A DNA stretch of 64,000 nucleotides from Microbaculum marinum (lineage in GTDB: Bacteria > Pseudomonadota > Alphaproteobacteria > Rhizobiales > Tepidamorphaceae), in NCBI RefSeq assembly GCF_042646165.1, contig NZ_JBHRTC010000008.1; one strand, 5' to 3'. The notes beneath the pieces were generated by a model, which saw nothing but the letters and a program-made list of their open reading frames with translations, was not told where the DNA came from and made no database searches. Numbering within the stretch: the stretch's first letter is position 1; each line of letters begins with the position of its first letter. Made by a program: the position numbers and the translations under genes. This document shows positions 34,329 through 43,761 of the stretch, one piece after another.

Positions 34329-35324
34329 ATGAACGACCTGACCTTCGCCAAGTCCTACGTTCCGCTCGATCCCGGCAAGTTCCGCGACCCCGACGTCACC
34401 GCCCGGGGCGAGGCGCGGGCGCGCGTGGCGCTGGAGCGGCTGGACACGCTGTGGATCAACACCGGCACGCTCTGCAACATCACCTGCGTCAACTGCTACA
34501 TCGAATCGAGCCCGACCAACGACCGGCTCGTCTACATCACCGCCGGCGATGCCCGCGCCTATCTCGACGAGATAGCCGATCTCCGCCTCGGCACCCGCGA
34601 GATCGGCTTTACCGGCGGCGAGCCGTTCATGAACCCGGACATTCTCCAACTCCTCGAGGACGCGCTGGCGCGGGGCTTCGAGGTGCTGGTGCTGACCAAC
34701 GCCATGCAGCCGATGCAGCGGCCGCGCATCCGCGCCGGCCTGCTCCGGCTTCGCGAGAGCTACGGCGAGCGGCTGGTGCTGCGCGTCAGCCTCGATCACT
34801 ACACAGCCGCGCTGCACGAGGCCGAGCGTGGCCCCGACACCTTCGAGCGGACCCTTGCCGGCGTCGACTGGCTTGCCGGGAACGGCTTCCGCATCGCGAT
34901 TGCCGGCCGTTCCGTCTGGGGCGAGCCCGACGCGGTTGCCCGGGCGGGATACGGCGCCCTGTTTGCGGACCGCGGCTGGTCGATCGATCCCGGCGACACG
35001 GCGTCCCTGGTGATCTTTCCCGAGATGGACGCCCGCGTCGACGTGCCGGAAATCACCACCGCCTGCTGGGGCATCCTCGGCATCTCGCCGGACGCCATGA
35101 TGTGCGCGACCAGCCGCATGGTGGTGAAGCGCCGCGGCGAGGAGCGGCCGACCGTGCTGCCCTGCACGCTCTTGCCCTACGATGCCGAGTTCGGCATGGG
35201 CTCGACGCTCGCGCAGTCGCTGCGGGCCGACGGCGGCATGTTCTCCGGCGGCGCCGTCAAGCTCTGCCACCCCCATTGCGCGAAGTTCTGCGTGCTCGGC
35301 GGCGGCTCCTGCGCGCCGGCCTGA
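34329..35324 (+). CDS. Radical SAM protein with cysteine-rich C terminus
   Basis: A 331-residue radical SAM enzyme. The cluster motif CNITCVNC (Cys49, Cys53, Cys56) binds the [4Fe-4S] that cleaves S-adenosylmethionine, and IGFTGGEPFMN is the SAM-binding GGE motif. The C terminus has CHPHCAKFCVLGGGSC, four cysteines that could bind a second cluster, as in SPASM or Twitch proteins. The reaction is unknown. The next gene, 90 bases on, is a TPR-methyltransferase, so the two may act on one substrate. It begins 228 bases to the right of, and is transcribed away from, tRNA-Gly. Confidence 0.92.
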   Translation: MNDLTFAKSYVPLDPGKFRDPDVTARGEARARVALERLDTLWINTGTLCNITCVNCYIESSPTNDRLVYITAGDARAYLDEIADLRLGTREIGFTGGEPFMNPDILQLLEDALARGFEVLVLTNAMQPMQRPRIRAGLLRLRESYGERLVLRVSLDHYTAALHEAERGPDTFERTLAGVDWLAGNGFRIAIAGRSVWGEPDAVARAGYGALFADRGWSIDPGDTASLVIFPEMDARVDVPEITTACWGILGISPDAMMCATSRMVVKRRGEERPTVLPCTLLPYDAEFGMGSTLAQSLRADGGMFSGGAVKLCHPHCAKFCVLGGGSCAPA

Positions 35325-35413
35325 AGGCCCGAAGATTGCGCTTGCGTTTCGCCGGGCCCGGGCGCATGTGAAGCGCCGGTTTCCTCTGCCCGCGCCGAAG
35401 GCGCTCCACCTCC

Positions 35414-36411
35414 TTGTCGTTCCGCAATCCGCAGTCCGCGGGCCCTCCGGCCGCAGGGTCCGGCGATCTGATCGCCGATCGCCGGTTTTCCTACGCCATG
35501 ATGCTGGCCGAGGGCGGCGACGCCGAGGGCGCGCTGTCGGTGCTCGATCAGGCGCTGGAGATCGCGCCCGGCTGGGCGGCCGGCTGGTGCGTGCGCGCCG
35601 ACCTGGCCGAGCGCGCCGGCCTGCGGTCCGAAGCCGTCGCGGCGTTGCGCCGCGCCGCCGGGCTCGACCCCGACGACCTGATGGGTGCCGGCCTGCGGCT
35701 TGCCGCGCTCGGCGCGGTGCCGGTCCCCGACGCCATGCCGCAGGCCTACGTGCGCACGCTGTTCGACCAGTACGCGCCGCGCTTCGACAGGGCGCTGGTC
35801 GAGGGGCTGGACTATGCCGCGCCATGGCATCTGCGCGACCTGCTGTGCGGCTGGCTCGCCGAGCGCGGCCGCGACCGGTTCGCGCGCGTCCTCGATCTCG
35901 GCTGCGGCACCGGGCTGCTCGGCGAGGCGCTGCGCGGGTCGGTGTCGTGGCTCGAGGGCATCGACCTGTCGCCGGGAATGCTGGCGGAGGCCGCCGCCAA
36001 GGGCGTCTACGACCGGGTCGTCGAGGGCGACGCCGTCGCCGTCCTGTCCGGCGAGCGCGAGACCTGCGACCTGGTCGCCGCCGCCGACGTGCTCGGCTAT
36101 CTGGGCGATCTCTCCGCCGTGTTTCTGGCCGCCGCGCGGGCGCTGGTGCCCGGCGGCCTGTTCGCGGCGAGCGCCGAGCGCTACGACGGCGCGGGCTACA
36201 TGCTCGGTCCCGGCCTGCGCTTTGCCCATTCGCAGGCCTACCTGCAGGCCTGCGCGGCCACGGCCGGCCTCACGGTGGCCGCCACCGCGCAGGTGCGGCT
36301 TCGAAGCGAGCGCGGCGAGCCTGTCGACGGGCTGATCCTGCTCGCCGGAAAGCCGGCCGTCGCGGCGGCAACGGGCGACGTCCTCGCCCGGGTCGACGAG
36401 CCGGAGGCGCC
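35414..36411 (+). CDS. TPR-containing SAM-dependent methyltransferase (3' end in assembly gap)
   Basis: At least 332 residues are visible. Residues about 25-90 are two tetratricopeptide-like helical pairs (GDAEGALSVLDQALEIAPGW). From about 150 a class I methyltransferase domain follows, with the SAM motif VLDLGCGTGLLGEAL and an acidic second strand. The start is a TTG at 35414; an ATG at 35498 would cut into the first repeat. The end is lost in an 18-N gap. This family includes trans-aconitate-like and protein methyltransferases, and the target is unknown. It follows the radical SAM gene closely. Confidence 0.85.
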
Positions 36412-36429
36412 NNNNNNNNNNNNNNNNNN
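36412..36429. other. Assembly gap (18 N)
   Basis: Eighteen undetermined bases separate the methyltransferase and helicase reading frames. The gap size happens to keep one open frame across both genes. That joined frame should not be taken as a real fusion without gap closure, since the length of an N run is often arbitrary. Confidence 0.95.
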
Positions 36430-36493
36430 CCGGGGCGGCTGCCGCAATAGCCGGCGGCTTGGCGGATGCGCCGCCCGGCGCTACCTGTGTGGG

Positions 36494-39046
36494 GTGAGCC
36501 TCGCCGATCCGATAGCCGTGCCCGACCTGCTGCCCGAGCCGTTCGCCGGATGGTTCGCCGCGCGCGGCTGGTCGCCGCGGCCGCACCAGATCGCCCTGCT
36601 CGAGCACGCCCGCGCCGGCCGATCGGTGCTGCTGATCGCCCCGACCGGTGCCGGCAAGACGCTGGCAGGCTTCCTGCCCAGCCTTGTCGCATTGGCGGCA
36701 CAGCGACGGCACGTTCCCGGCACAGCGAAGGCAGAGCCTGCCATGGGTCCGGGCGGGCTGCACACGCTCTACATTTCTCCCCTCAAGGCGCTCGCCGTCG
36801 ACGTCGCCCGCAACCTGGAAACGCCGATCGCCGAGATGGGGCTCGACATCCGCGTCGAGACCCGCACCGGCGACACGCCGCAGTCGAAGCGCCAGCGCCA
36901 GCGGTTCGATCCGCCGCAGATGCTGATGACGACGCCGGAGCAGATCGCGCTGCTGATCGCCAGCCGCGAGGCGCCGAAACTGTTCGGGAATCTCAAGACC
37001 GTTGTCCTCGACGAGTTGCACGCGCTGGTCACCTCGAAGCGCGGCGACCTGCTGGCGCTCGGGCTGGCGCGGCTCAGGTCGCTGGCGCCGGGATTGCGGG
37101 TCGTCGGGCTGTCGGCCACCGTCGCCGATCCGCAGGCGCTGGCCCGCTGGCCCGTCGACCAGTCAAACGGCCCCGACGCGGCCGACCTGCTGGTCGCCGA
37201 GACCGGCGTTTCCCCCGACGTCACCATCCTGTCGCCCAGGGAGCGGGTGCCGTGGTCGGGACATTCCGCCCGCCACGCGCTCGGCGTGATCTACGAGGCG
37301 ATCCGCGACCACCGGACCTCGCTGGTCTTCGTCAACACCCGCAGCCAGGCGGAGATGCTGTTCCAGGAACTCTGGCGGATCAACGAGGACGGCCTCGCCA
37401 TCGCCCTGCACCACGGTTCGCTCGACGTCGCCCAGCGGCGCAAGGTGGAGGCCGCGATGGTGGCCGGATCGCTGCGGGCGGTGGTATGCACGTCGACGCT
37501 CGACCTCGGCATCGACTGGGGCGACATCGACCTCGTCATCAATGTCGGCGCCCCGAAGGGGGCAAGCCGCCTCGCCCAGCGCATCGGTCGCGCCAACCAC
37601 CGCCTCGACGAGCCGTCGAAGGCGCTGCTGGTGCCGGCAAACCGCTTCGAGGTGATGGAATGCGAGGCGGCGCTGGAGGCGCTCGCCGAAGGCGCCCAGG
37701 ATTCGCCGCCGCCGCGCACCGGGGCGCTCGACGTGCTCGCCCAGCACGTCCTCGGATCGGCCGTCGCCGCCCCGTTCGACCCCGACGCGCTCTATGCCGA
37801 GATCACCAGCGCGGCCAGCTACGCCGATCTGACGCGCGACGATTTCGACCGGGTGATCGGGTTCGTCGCGACCGGCGGCTACGCCCTGAAGTCATACGAG
37901 CGCTACGCCCGCATCCGCAGGACGCCCGAGGGCCTGTGGCGCGTCTCCAACCCGCAGGTCGCCCAGCAGTACCGGCTGAACGTCGGCACCATCGTCGAGG
38001 CGCCGATGCTGAAGGTGAGGCTGGTGCGCCCGGGCCGCCGCAAGGCGCTGTCGGGCGGCCGCGTTCTCGGCGAGATCGAGGAATGGTTCGTCGAGCAGCT
38101 TTCGGCCGGCGACACCTTCGTCTTCGCGGGACAGGTGCTGCGGCTGGAAGGCATGCAGGAGACCGAGGTCTTCGTCTCCCGGGCCGTGGCCGAGGACGCC
38201 AAGGTTCCTTCCTATCAGGGCGGCAAGTTTCCGCTGTCGACCTACCTTGCCGACCGGGTCCGGGCGATCCTCGCCGACGAGCGCCGGTGGAAGCACCTGC
38301 CCGGCGAGGTCGGCGAATGGCTCGCCATCCAGAAGCTGCGTTCGGTCCTTCCGCGCCGCGACCAGCTTCTCGTCGAGACGTTCCCGCGCGGGTCGCGCTT
38401 CTACCTGGTCTGCTATCCCTTCGAGGGGCGCCTCGCCCACCAGACCCTCGGCATGCTGCTGACGCGGCGGCTCGAGCGCCTGCGGGCGCGGCCGCTCGGC
38501 TTCGTCGCCAGCGAGTATGCCCTCGCCGTCTGGGGCCTCGGCGATCTCTCTGCGATGATCCGGCTCGACCGGCTGTCGCTCGGCGAGCTGTTCGACCAGG
38601 ACATGCTGGGCGACGACCTGGAGGCCTGGCTTGCCGAATCCAACCTGATGAAGCGCACCTTCCGCACCTGCGCGATCATCTCCGGGCTGATCGAGCGGCG
38701 CCATCCGGGCAGGGAGAAGTCCGGCCGCCAGATGACGGTTTCCTCCGACCTGATCTATGACGTCTTGATGAGCCACGAGCCGGACCACGTGCTGCTCAAG
38801 GCAACGCGCGCCGACGCTGCGGCCGGCCTGCTCGACGTCTCCCGCGTCGGCGACATGCTGCGCCGGACGAAGGGCCGGATCGTCCATCGCGCGCTCGACC
38901 GCGTCTCTCCCCTTGCCGTGCCGGTGATGCTGGAAATCGGCAAGGAGGCGGTGCCGGGAGAGGCGGAGGACAGCCTGCTCGCAGAAGCCGCCGAGGCACT
39001 CATCGCCGAGGCGATGGGAGTGGCCGACGGCAGGCGCGTCGGCTAA
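36494..39046 (+). CDS. Ligase-associated DEXH-box DNA helicase (Lhr-like)
   Basis: An 850-residue superfamily 2 helicase of the Lhr-like, ligase-associated type, thought to work with an ATP-dependent DNA ligase and a nuclease in DNA repair. Motif I is APTGAGKT, motif II is DELH, motif III is SAT, and motif VI is AQRIGRANHR. The C-terminal part after residue 450 carries the long winged-helix and accessory domain of this family. The GTG at 36494 gives the normal N terminus (VSLADPIAVPDLL). The usual partner genes are not visible, since the left flank is a gap and the right neighbour is a hydrolase. It converges on that hydrolase, with stops overlapping. Confidence 0.9.
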   Translation: MSLADPIAVPDLLPEPFAGWFAARGWSPRPHQIALLEHARAGRSVLLIAPTGAGKTLAGFLPSLVALAAQRRHVPGTAKAEPAMGPGGLHTLYISPLKALAVDVARNLETPIAEMGLDIRVETRTGDTPQSKRQRQRFDPPQMLMTTPEQIALLIASREAPKLFGNLKTVVLDELHALVTSKRGDLLALGLARLRSLAPGLRVVGLSATVADPQALARWPVDQSNGPDAADLLVAETGVSPDVTILSPRERVPWSGHSARHALGVIYEAIRDHRTSLVFVNTRSQAEMLFQELWRINEDGLAIALHHGSLDVAQRRKVEAAMVAGSLRAVVCTSTLDLGIDWGDIDLVINVGAPKGASRLAQRIGRANHRLDEPSKALLVPANRFEVMECEAALEALAEGAQDSPPPRTGALDVLAQHVLGSAVAAPFDPDALYAEITSAASYADLTRDDFDRVIGFVATGGYALKSYERYARIRRTPEGLWRVSNPQVAQQYRLNVGTIVEAPMLKVRLVRPGRRKALSGGRVLGEIEEWFVEQLSAGDTFVFAGQVLRLEGMQETEVFVSRAVAEDAKVPSYQGGKFPLSTYLADRVRAILADERRWKHLPGEVGEWLAIQKLRSVLPRRDQLLVETFPRGSRFYLVCYPFEGRLAHQTLGMLLTRRLERLRARPLGFVASEYALAVWGLGDLSAMIRLDRLSLGELFDQDMLGDDLEAWLAESNLMKRTFRTCAIISGLIERRHPGREKSGRQMTVSSDLIYDVLMSHEPDHVLLKATRADAAAGLLDVSRVGDMLRRTKGRIVHRALDRVSPLAVPVMLEIGKEAVPGEAEDSLLAEAAEALIAEAMGVADGRRVG

Positions 39047-40677
39047 CCCGGCTTGTCGCCGTCCCGCGACCGGCGCTCGGCGCGAGCGGCATCGACATCG
39101 GCCTCGTCCCAGTAGCCGATGAGTATGTTGGCATCGAGTTCGCGTCCGTAGGCGGCGGCGATGTCGGCGTCGGAGACCGTGATGCGGCTCTTCGGCGTGC
39201 GCGCCCAGGCGAACATCGCAGCGTACAGGCGGTCGCGGACGCAGGCATGGGCGTCGTCAGCGCCGAGATCGACGAACTCGTCGGGATCGCTGTCGAGATC
39301 GTGGAGCATCGGCTGGAAGCCCTCGACATGGGTCAGCTTCCAGCGCCCGTCGAACACCATGGTCATCCGGCAGTCGGCGATCGGCACGCCGTTGTCGGTG
39401 CGCGCGCGGCGCATCGAATAGTCGTACTCGCTGATCACGTAGCGCCGCTGCCAGTCCTCTCCCCTGACCAGCGGCATCAGCGACCGCCCTTCCAGGATGT
39501 GGGGCTTCGGCCTGCCGCCGAAGGCGTCGAGGAAGGTCGGTGCCAGATCGATCGCCTCGACCAGGGCGTCGCTGACCGTGCCTCGCGTAACGTCCGCGTC
39601 CGGCGAGGGATCGGCGACGATCAGCGGGATCTTCGCCGAGACCTCGTGGAACAGCTCCTTCTCGCCGAGCCAGTGGTCGCCGAGATAGTCGCCGTGGTCG
39701 GAGGTGAAGACGATCATGGTGCTGTCGGCCAGGCCCTCCTCGTCGAGGAAGGCGAACAGGCGGCCGAGATGGTCGTCGATCTGCGTGATCAGGCCCATGT
39801 AGGCCGGGATCACGCGCTCGCGCACGCCCGGCCGGGCGAACACCTCCGAGAAGCGCTCCTGCATGTAGCTCGCGTAGACCGGATGCGGGTCGCGCTTCTC
39901 CCGGTCCGACCGGACCACGGGGACCACGTCGTCGGCGCCGTACATGTCGTGGTAGGGAGCCGGGACGATGTAGGGCCAGTGCGGCTTGATGTAGCTGAGG
40001 TGCAGGCACCACGGCCGGCCGTCGGCATTCGCCTCCCGCATGAACTGCATCGCCCGGTTGGTCATGTAGGCGGTTTCGGAACGCTCCTCGGGAACCCGGG
40101 CAGCCTTGTCGGCATGCGCCAGCAGCCATCCGGACAGGATCGCGCCGGCCTCCCCGTCGGCCGAGTTCGCCCAGTGCTCCCACGGATTGGCGGCGTCGAA
40201 GCCGTGCTGGCGCAGATAGTCGTCATAGGGTGGGTTTGGCGAATAGGGGCCGTCGGGATGCAGTCCGTCGTCGCGCTCGTAGGGTTCGAAGCCGCATTGC
40301 GAGACATGCACGCCGATCGTCGTCCCCGGATCGATGCCGAGGCGGCGCATGCCCTCCAAGTCCGCCTTCATGTGGGTCTTGCCGACCAGCACGTTGCGCA
40401 CGCCGATCTCGTTCAGGTGGTCGCCGAGCGTCGGCTCGCCGGCGCGCAGGGGAAAGCCGTTCCAGGTCGAGCCGTGCGAGCGCACGTAGCGGCCGGTGTA
40501 GAAGCTCATCCGCGACGGGCCGCAGATCGGCGACTGCACGTAGGCGCGCGTGAAACGCACCCCACGGGCGGCGAGCGCGTCGATGTTGGGCGTCCTGATC
40601 GAAGGGTGGCCGGCGCAGCTCAGGTAGTCGAACCGGAGCTGGTCGCACATGATCCACAGGATGTTCCTGACGGCCAT
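39043..40677 (-). CDS. Sulfatase / phosphonate monoester hydrolase-like enzyme (formylglycine type)
   Basis: A 544-residue alkaline-phosphatase-superfamily hydrolase. The cysteine to be turned into formylglycine is in ICGPSRMSFYTGR (Cys52 in a C-x-P-x-R motif). Metal ligands are near the start (WIMCDQLRFDYL) and in VFTSDHGDYLGDH. The overall layout resembles phosphonate monoester hydrolases and arylsulfatases, which often accept several sulfate and phosphate esters. No signal peptide is seen, so it is cytoplasmic. It lies 21 bases after the polA stop on the same strand and is probably co-transcribed. The activating enzyme is not in the window. Confidence 0.9.
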   Translation of the reverse strand: MAVRNILWIMCDQLRFDYLSCAGHPSIRTPNIDALAARGVRFTRAYVQSPICGPSRMSFYTGRYVRSHGSTWNGFPLRAGEPTLGDHLNEIGVRNVLVGKTHMKADLEGMRRLGIDPGTTIGVHVSQCGFEPYERDDGLHPDGPYSPNPPYDDYLRQHGFDAANPWEHWANSADGEAGAILSGWLLAHADKAARVPEERSETAYMTNRAMQFMREANADGRPWCLHLSYIKPHWPYIVPAPYHDMYGADDVVPVVRSDREKRDPHPVYASYMQERFSEVFARPGVRERVIPAYMGLITQIDDHLGRLFAFLDEEGLADSTMIVFTSDHGDYLGDHWLGEKELFHEVSAKIPLIVADPSPDADVTRGTVSDALVEAIDLAPTFLDAFGGRPKPHILEGRSLMPLVRGEDWQRRYVISEYDYSMRRARTDNGVPIADCRMTMVFDGRWKLTHVEGFQPMLHDLDSDPDEFVDLGADDAHACVRDRLYAAMFAWARTPKSRITVSDADIAAAYGRELDANILIGYWDEADVDAARAERRSRDGDKPG

Positions 40678-40698
40678 CGGTTCAGCCGGCCTGCGAGA

Positions 40699-43695
40699 CT
40701 AGTGCGCCTCGTCCCAGTTGTCGGCGGCCCGGGCGTCCACCCGCAGCGGCACCTTCAGCTCGACGGCCGGCAGCGGCGCCTCCTCCATCACCCTGGCGAT
40801 CACCGGCATCACGTCGTTCACGGCATCTTCCGGCACCTCGAAGATCAGCTCGTCGTGAACCTGGAGCAGCATGCTCGCCTCGACGCCTGCCTTTTCCAGC
40901 GCGTCTTCCATGCGCACCATCGCCCGGCGGATGATGTCGGCGGCCGACCCCTGGATCGGCGCGTTGATCGCCGCCCTTTCGAAGAAGGCCCGCTCGGACG
41001 GGTGGCCCCTGGTGATGTTGGGGTAGTTGCAGCGCCGCCCGAAGATCGTCTCGACGTAGCCGTTCGCCCGGGCGAAGGCCTTGGTGGAATCCATGTAGTC
41101 GCGAATGCCGGGGAAGCGTTCGAAATAGCGCTTGATGTAGTCGGCCGCCTCCTGCCGCGGGATCGCGAGCTGGTTGGCGAGGCCGAAGGCCGAGATGCCG
41201 TAGATGATGCCGAAATTGATCGCCTTGGCGCGGCGGCGGACCATCGGATCCATGCCTTCCACCGGCACGCCGAACATCTCCGAGGCCGTCATGGCGTGAA
41301 TGTCGAGCCCGTCCTCGAAGGCCTTCCGCAGCTGGGGAATGTCGGCGATATGGGCGAGCACGCGGAGCTCGATCTGGCTGTAGTCGGCGGAGACGAGCTT
41401 CATGCCCTTCTCGGCGATGAAGGCCTTGCGGATGCGCCGCCCTTCCTCGGTGCGGACGGGGATGTTCTGGAGGTTCGGTTCCGACGACGACAGCCGTCCC
41501 GTCGTCGTGGCGGCCAGCGCGTAGCAGGTGTGGACGCGGCCGGTCTCGGCATTGACGTAGCCCGGCAGGGCGTCGGTGTAGGTCGACTTCAGCTTGGTCA
41601 GCTGCCGCCAGGCCAGCACCTTGCTCGGCAGCTCGTGGCCGGCGGCGGCGAGGTCCTCGAGCACGCTCGCCCCCGTCGTCCAGGCGCCGGTCTTGGTCTT
41701 CTTGGCGCCGGGCAGGCCCATCTTGCCGAACAGGATGTCGCCGAGCTGCTTGGGCGAGCCGACGTTGAAGGTCTCGCCGGCGAGTTCGTAGATCTCCGCT
41801 TCGAGCGCCGCCGCCGACTGGGCGAAGTCGCCCGACAGCCGCGAAAGCATCGCCCGGTCGACCATGATGCCGCGGCGCTCCATGCCGGCGAGCACGGTCA
41901 CCATCGGCCGCTCCAGGGTCTCGTAGACCGTGGCGGAATGGTCGGCGGCCAGCCGCGGCTTCAGGACCCGCCACAGCCGCAGCGTCACGTCGGCATCCTC
42001 GGCGGCGTATTCGGTGGCCTTGTCGAGCGGCACGAGGTCGAAGGTCACCTTGTTGCGGCCGGAGCCGGCGACCTCGGCGAACTTGATCGGCTTGTGGCCG
42101 AACCATCGCTCCGAGAGCTCGTCCATGCCGTTGCCGCCGAGCCCCGCGTCGAGGGCGTAGGACAGCAGCATGGTGTCGTCGAACGGACGCACGTCGATGC
42201 CGTAGCGCAGGAAGACCAGCCAGTCGTACTTCATGTTCTGGGCGATCTTCAGCGTGCCGCGATCCTCCAGCAGGGGCTTCAGACGCTGCAGCCCGTCGGC
42301 CAGCGGAATCTGCCGCGGCGGTTCGCCGGCGAGATCCAGACCGTCGGAATTGCGATGGGCCAGCGGCACGTAGCAGGCCTTCCCCGGCGCCGTCGCGATT
42401 GACAGGCCGACCAGCTCGGCCTGCATCGGAAACAGCGACGTGGTCTCCGTGTCGATGGAGAACACGCCGGCCTCGTAGGCTTCGGCGATCCACGCATCGA
42501 GCCGCTCGATCGTGTCGACCGTCTCGTAGGCCGACCTGTCGACCGACACGCCTTCCAGCGCCGCGGCCGCTGCGGCGGCTGCCGCGGCAGGCGTTCCGGG
42601 ACCGTGGGCGCCGTTCGACCTCACCTCCGGCGCCGCCGGTTCGGCGTCGGTAGCCAGCGTGGCGGCGGGCGCGGCGGCAGGGGCGGCCGGCGAAACGGGA
42701 GTGGCGGTGGCGCCTTCCGGCGGCCAGTACTTCACCGTCACCTCGCCGGGCTCGACCTTGGCCGGATCGAAGCCGGTCGCGTCGGCGACCCGCCTGGTGA
42801 TGGTGGTGAACTCCATCGCCTTGCAGAAGGCGATCAGCCGCTCGGGATCGGGATCGCGCACGCCGAGCTCGTCGGCCGCGACCTCGACGGGCACGTCGCA
42901 CTTGAGTTCGGCGAGCTGCCGGGAGATGCGTGCGTTCTGGGCGTGATCGAGCAGGTTCTGCCGGCGCTTCGGCTGCTTGATCTCGTCTGCGCGCTGCAAA
43001 AGCGCCTCCAGGTCGCCGTACTCGGTGATGAGTTGCGCGGCCGTCTTCACGCCGATTCCCGGGACGCCCGGAATGTTGTCGACCGAGTCGCCGGCCAACG
43101 CCTGGACGTCGACGACGCGATCGGGCCGGACGCCGAACTTCTCCTCGACCTCGGCGACGCCGATGCGTTTCTCCTTCATCGGGTCCAGCATCTCGATGCC
43201 GTCGCCGACGAGCTGCATCAGGTCCTTGTCCGAGGCGACGATCGTCACCGTCGCGCCCTTGCCGGCGGCCTCGCGGGCATAGGTCGCGATCAGGTCGTCG
43301 GCCTCGTAGCCCTCCTGCTCGACGCAGGCGATGTTGAAGGCGGCGACCGCCTGGCGGATCAGTCCGAACTGCGGGCGGAGATCCTCCGGCGGCTCGGGCC
43401 GGTGCGCCTTGTACTGGTCGTAGAGGTCGTTGCGGAACGACCGGGCCGAATAGTCGAAGATGACCGCCAGGTGCGTCGGCCCAGCGCCGTCGCCTTCGCC
43501 GTCCGCCTCGCGCACCAGCTTCCACAGCATCTGGCAGAAGCCGTGCACGGCGCCGATCGGCAGGCCGTCCGACTTGCGCGTCAGCGGCGGCAGCGCGTGG
43601 TACGCGCGAAATATGTAGGACGAGCCGTCGACCAGATAGAGATGGTCGCCGGACTGGATGGGGCGGCTCGCGCCGGATATCGATGAGGACGGCAT
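40699..43695 (-). CDS. polA: DNA polymerase I
   Basis: A 998-residue DNA polymerase I for lagging-strand processing and repair. The order is a 5'-3' exonuclease (1-300, YLVDGSSYIFRAYHALPP, then GYEADDLIAT), a variable linker, a 3'-5' exonuclease with FSIDTETTSL (acidic residues intact, so proofreading is likely), and the polymerase domain with SADYSQIELRVLAHI (motif A), RRRAKAINFGIIYG (motif B) and LLQVHDELIFEVP (motif C). The linker near residues 340-390 is rich in alanine, including a run of ten, which adds length relative to E. coli. It lies between an acyltransferase gene and the formylglycine hydrolase, all on one strand. Confidence 0.98.
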   Translation of the reverse strand: MPSSSISGASRPIQSGDHLYLVDGSSYIFRAYHALPPLTRKSDGLPIGAVHGFCQMLWKLVREADGEGDGAGPTHLAVIFDYSARSFRNDLYDQYKAHRPEPPEDLRPQFGLIRQAVAAFNIACVEQEGYEADDLIATYAREAAGKGATVTIVASDKDLMQLVGDGIEMLDPMKEKRIGVAEVEEKFGVRPDRVVDVQALAGDSVDNIPGVPGIGVKTAAQLITEYGDLEALLQRADEIKQPKRRQNLLDHAQNARISRQLAELKCDVPVEVAADELGVRDPDPERLIAFCKAMEFTTITRRVADATGFDPAKVEPGEVTVKYWPPEGATATPVSPAAPAAAPAATLATDAEPAAPEVRSNGAHGPGTPAAAAAAAAAALEGVSVDRSAYETVDTIERLDAWIAEAYEAGVFSIDTETTSLFPMQAELVGLSIATAPGKACYVPLAHRNSDGLDLAGEPPRQIPLADGLQRLKPLLEDRGTLKIAQNMKYDWLVFLRYGIDVRPFDDTMLLSYALDAGLGGNGMDELSERWFGHKPIKFAEVAGSGRNKVTFDLVPLDKATEYAAEDADVTLRLWRVLKPRLAADHSATVYETLERPMVTVLAGMERRGIMVDRAMLSRLSGDFAQSAAALEAEIYELAGETFNVGSPKQLGDILFGKMGLPGAKKTKTGAWTTGASVLEDLAAAGHELPSKVLAWRQLTKLKSTYTDALPGYVNAETGRVHTCYALAATTTGRLSSSEPNLQNIPVRTEEGRRIRKAFIAEKGMKLVSADYSQIELRVLAHIADIPQLRKAFEDGLDIHAMTASEMFGVPVEGMDPMVRRRAKAINFGIIYGISAFGLANQLAIPRQEAADYIKRYFERFPGIRDYMDSTKAFARANGYVETIFGRRCNYPNITRGHPSERAFFERAAINAPIQGSAADIIRRAMVRMEDALEKAGVEASMLLQVHDELIFEVPEDAVNDVMPVIARVMEEAPLPAVELKVPLRVDARAADNWDEAH

Positions 43696-43761
43696 GGGCC
43701 GGAATATGCCGCGCCATGCCCGCCTTGGCGACCCCTTTCGCTGCTTTTCGGCAGCGGCGGT

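Noticed and set aside
39247..42402. A 1051-residue plus-strand frame opposite the hydrolase and polA
   Set aside because: Antisense shadow; the opposite strand encodes conserved proteins in full.
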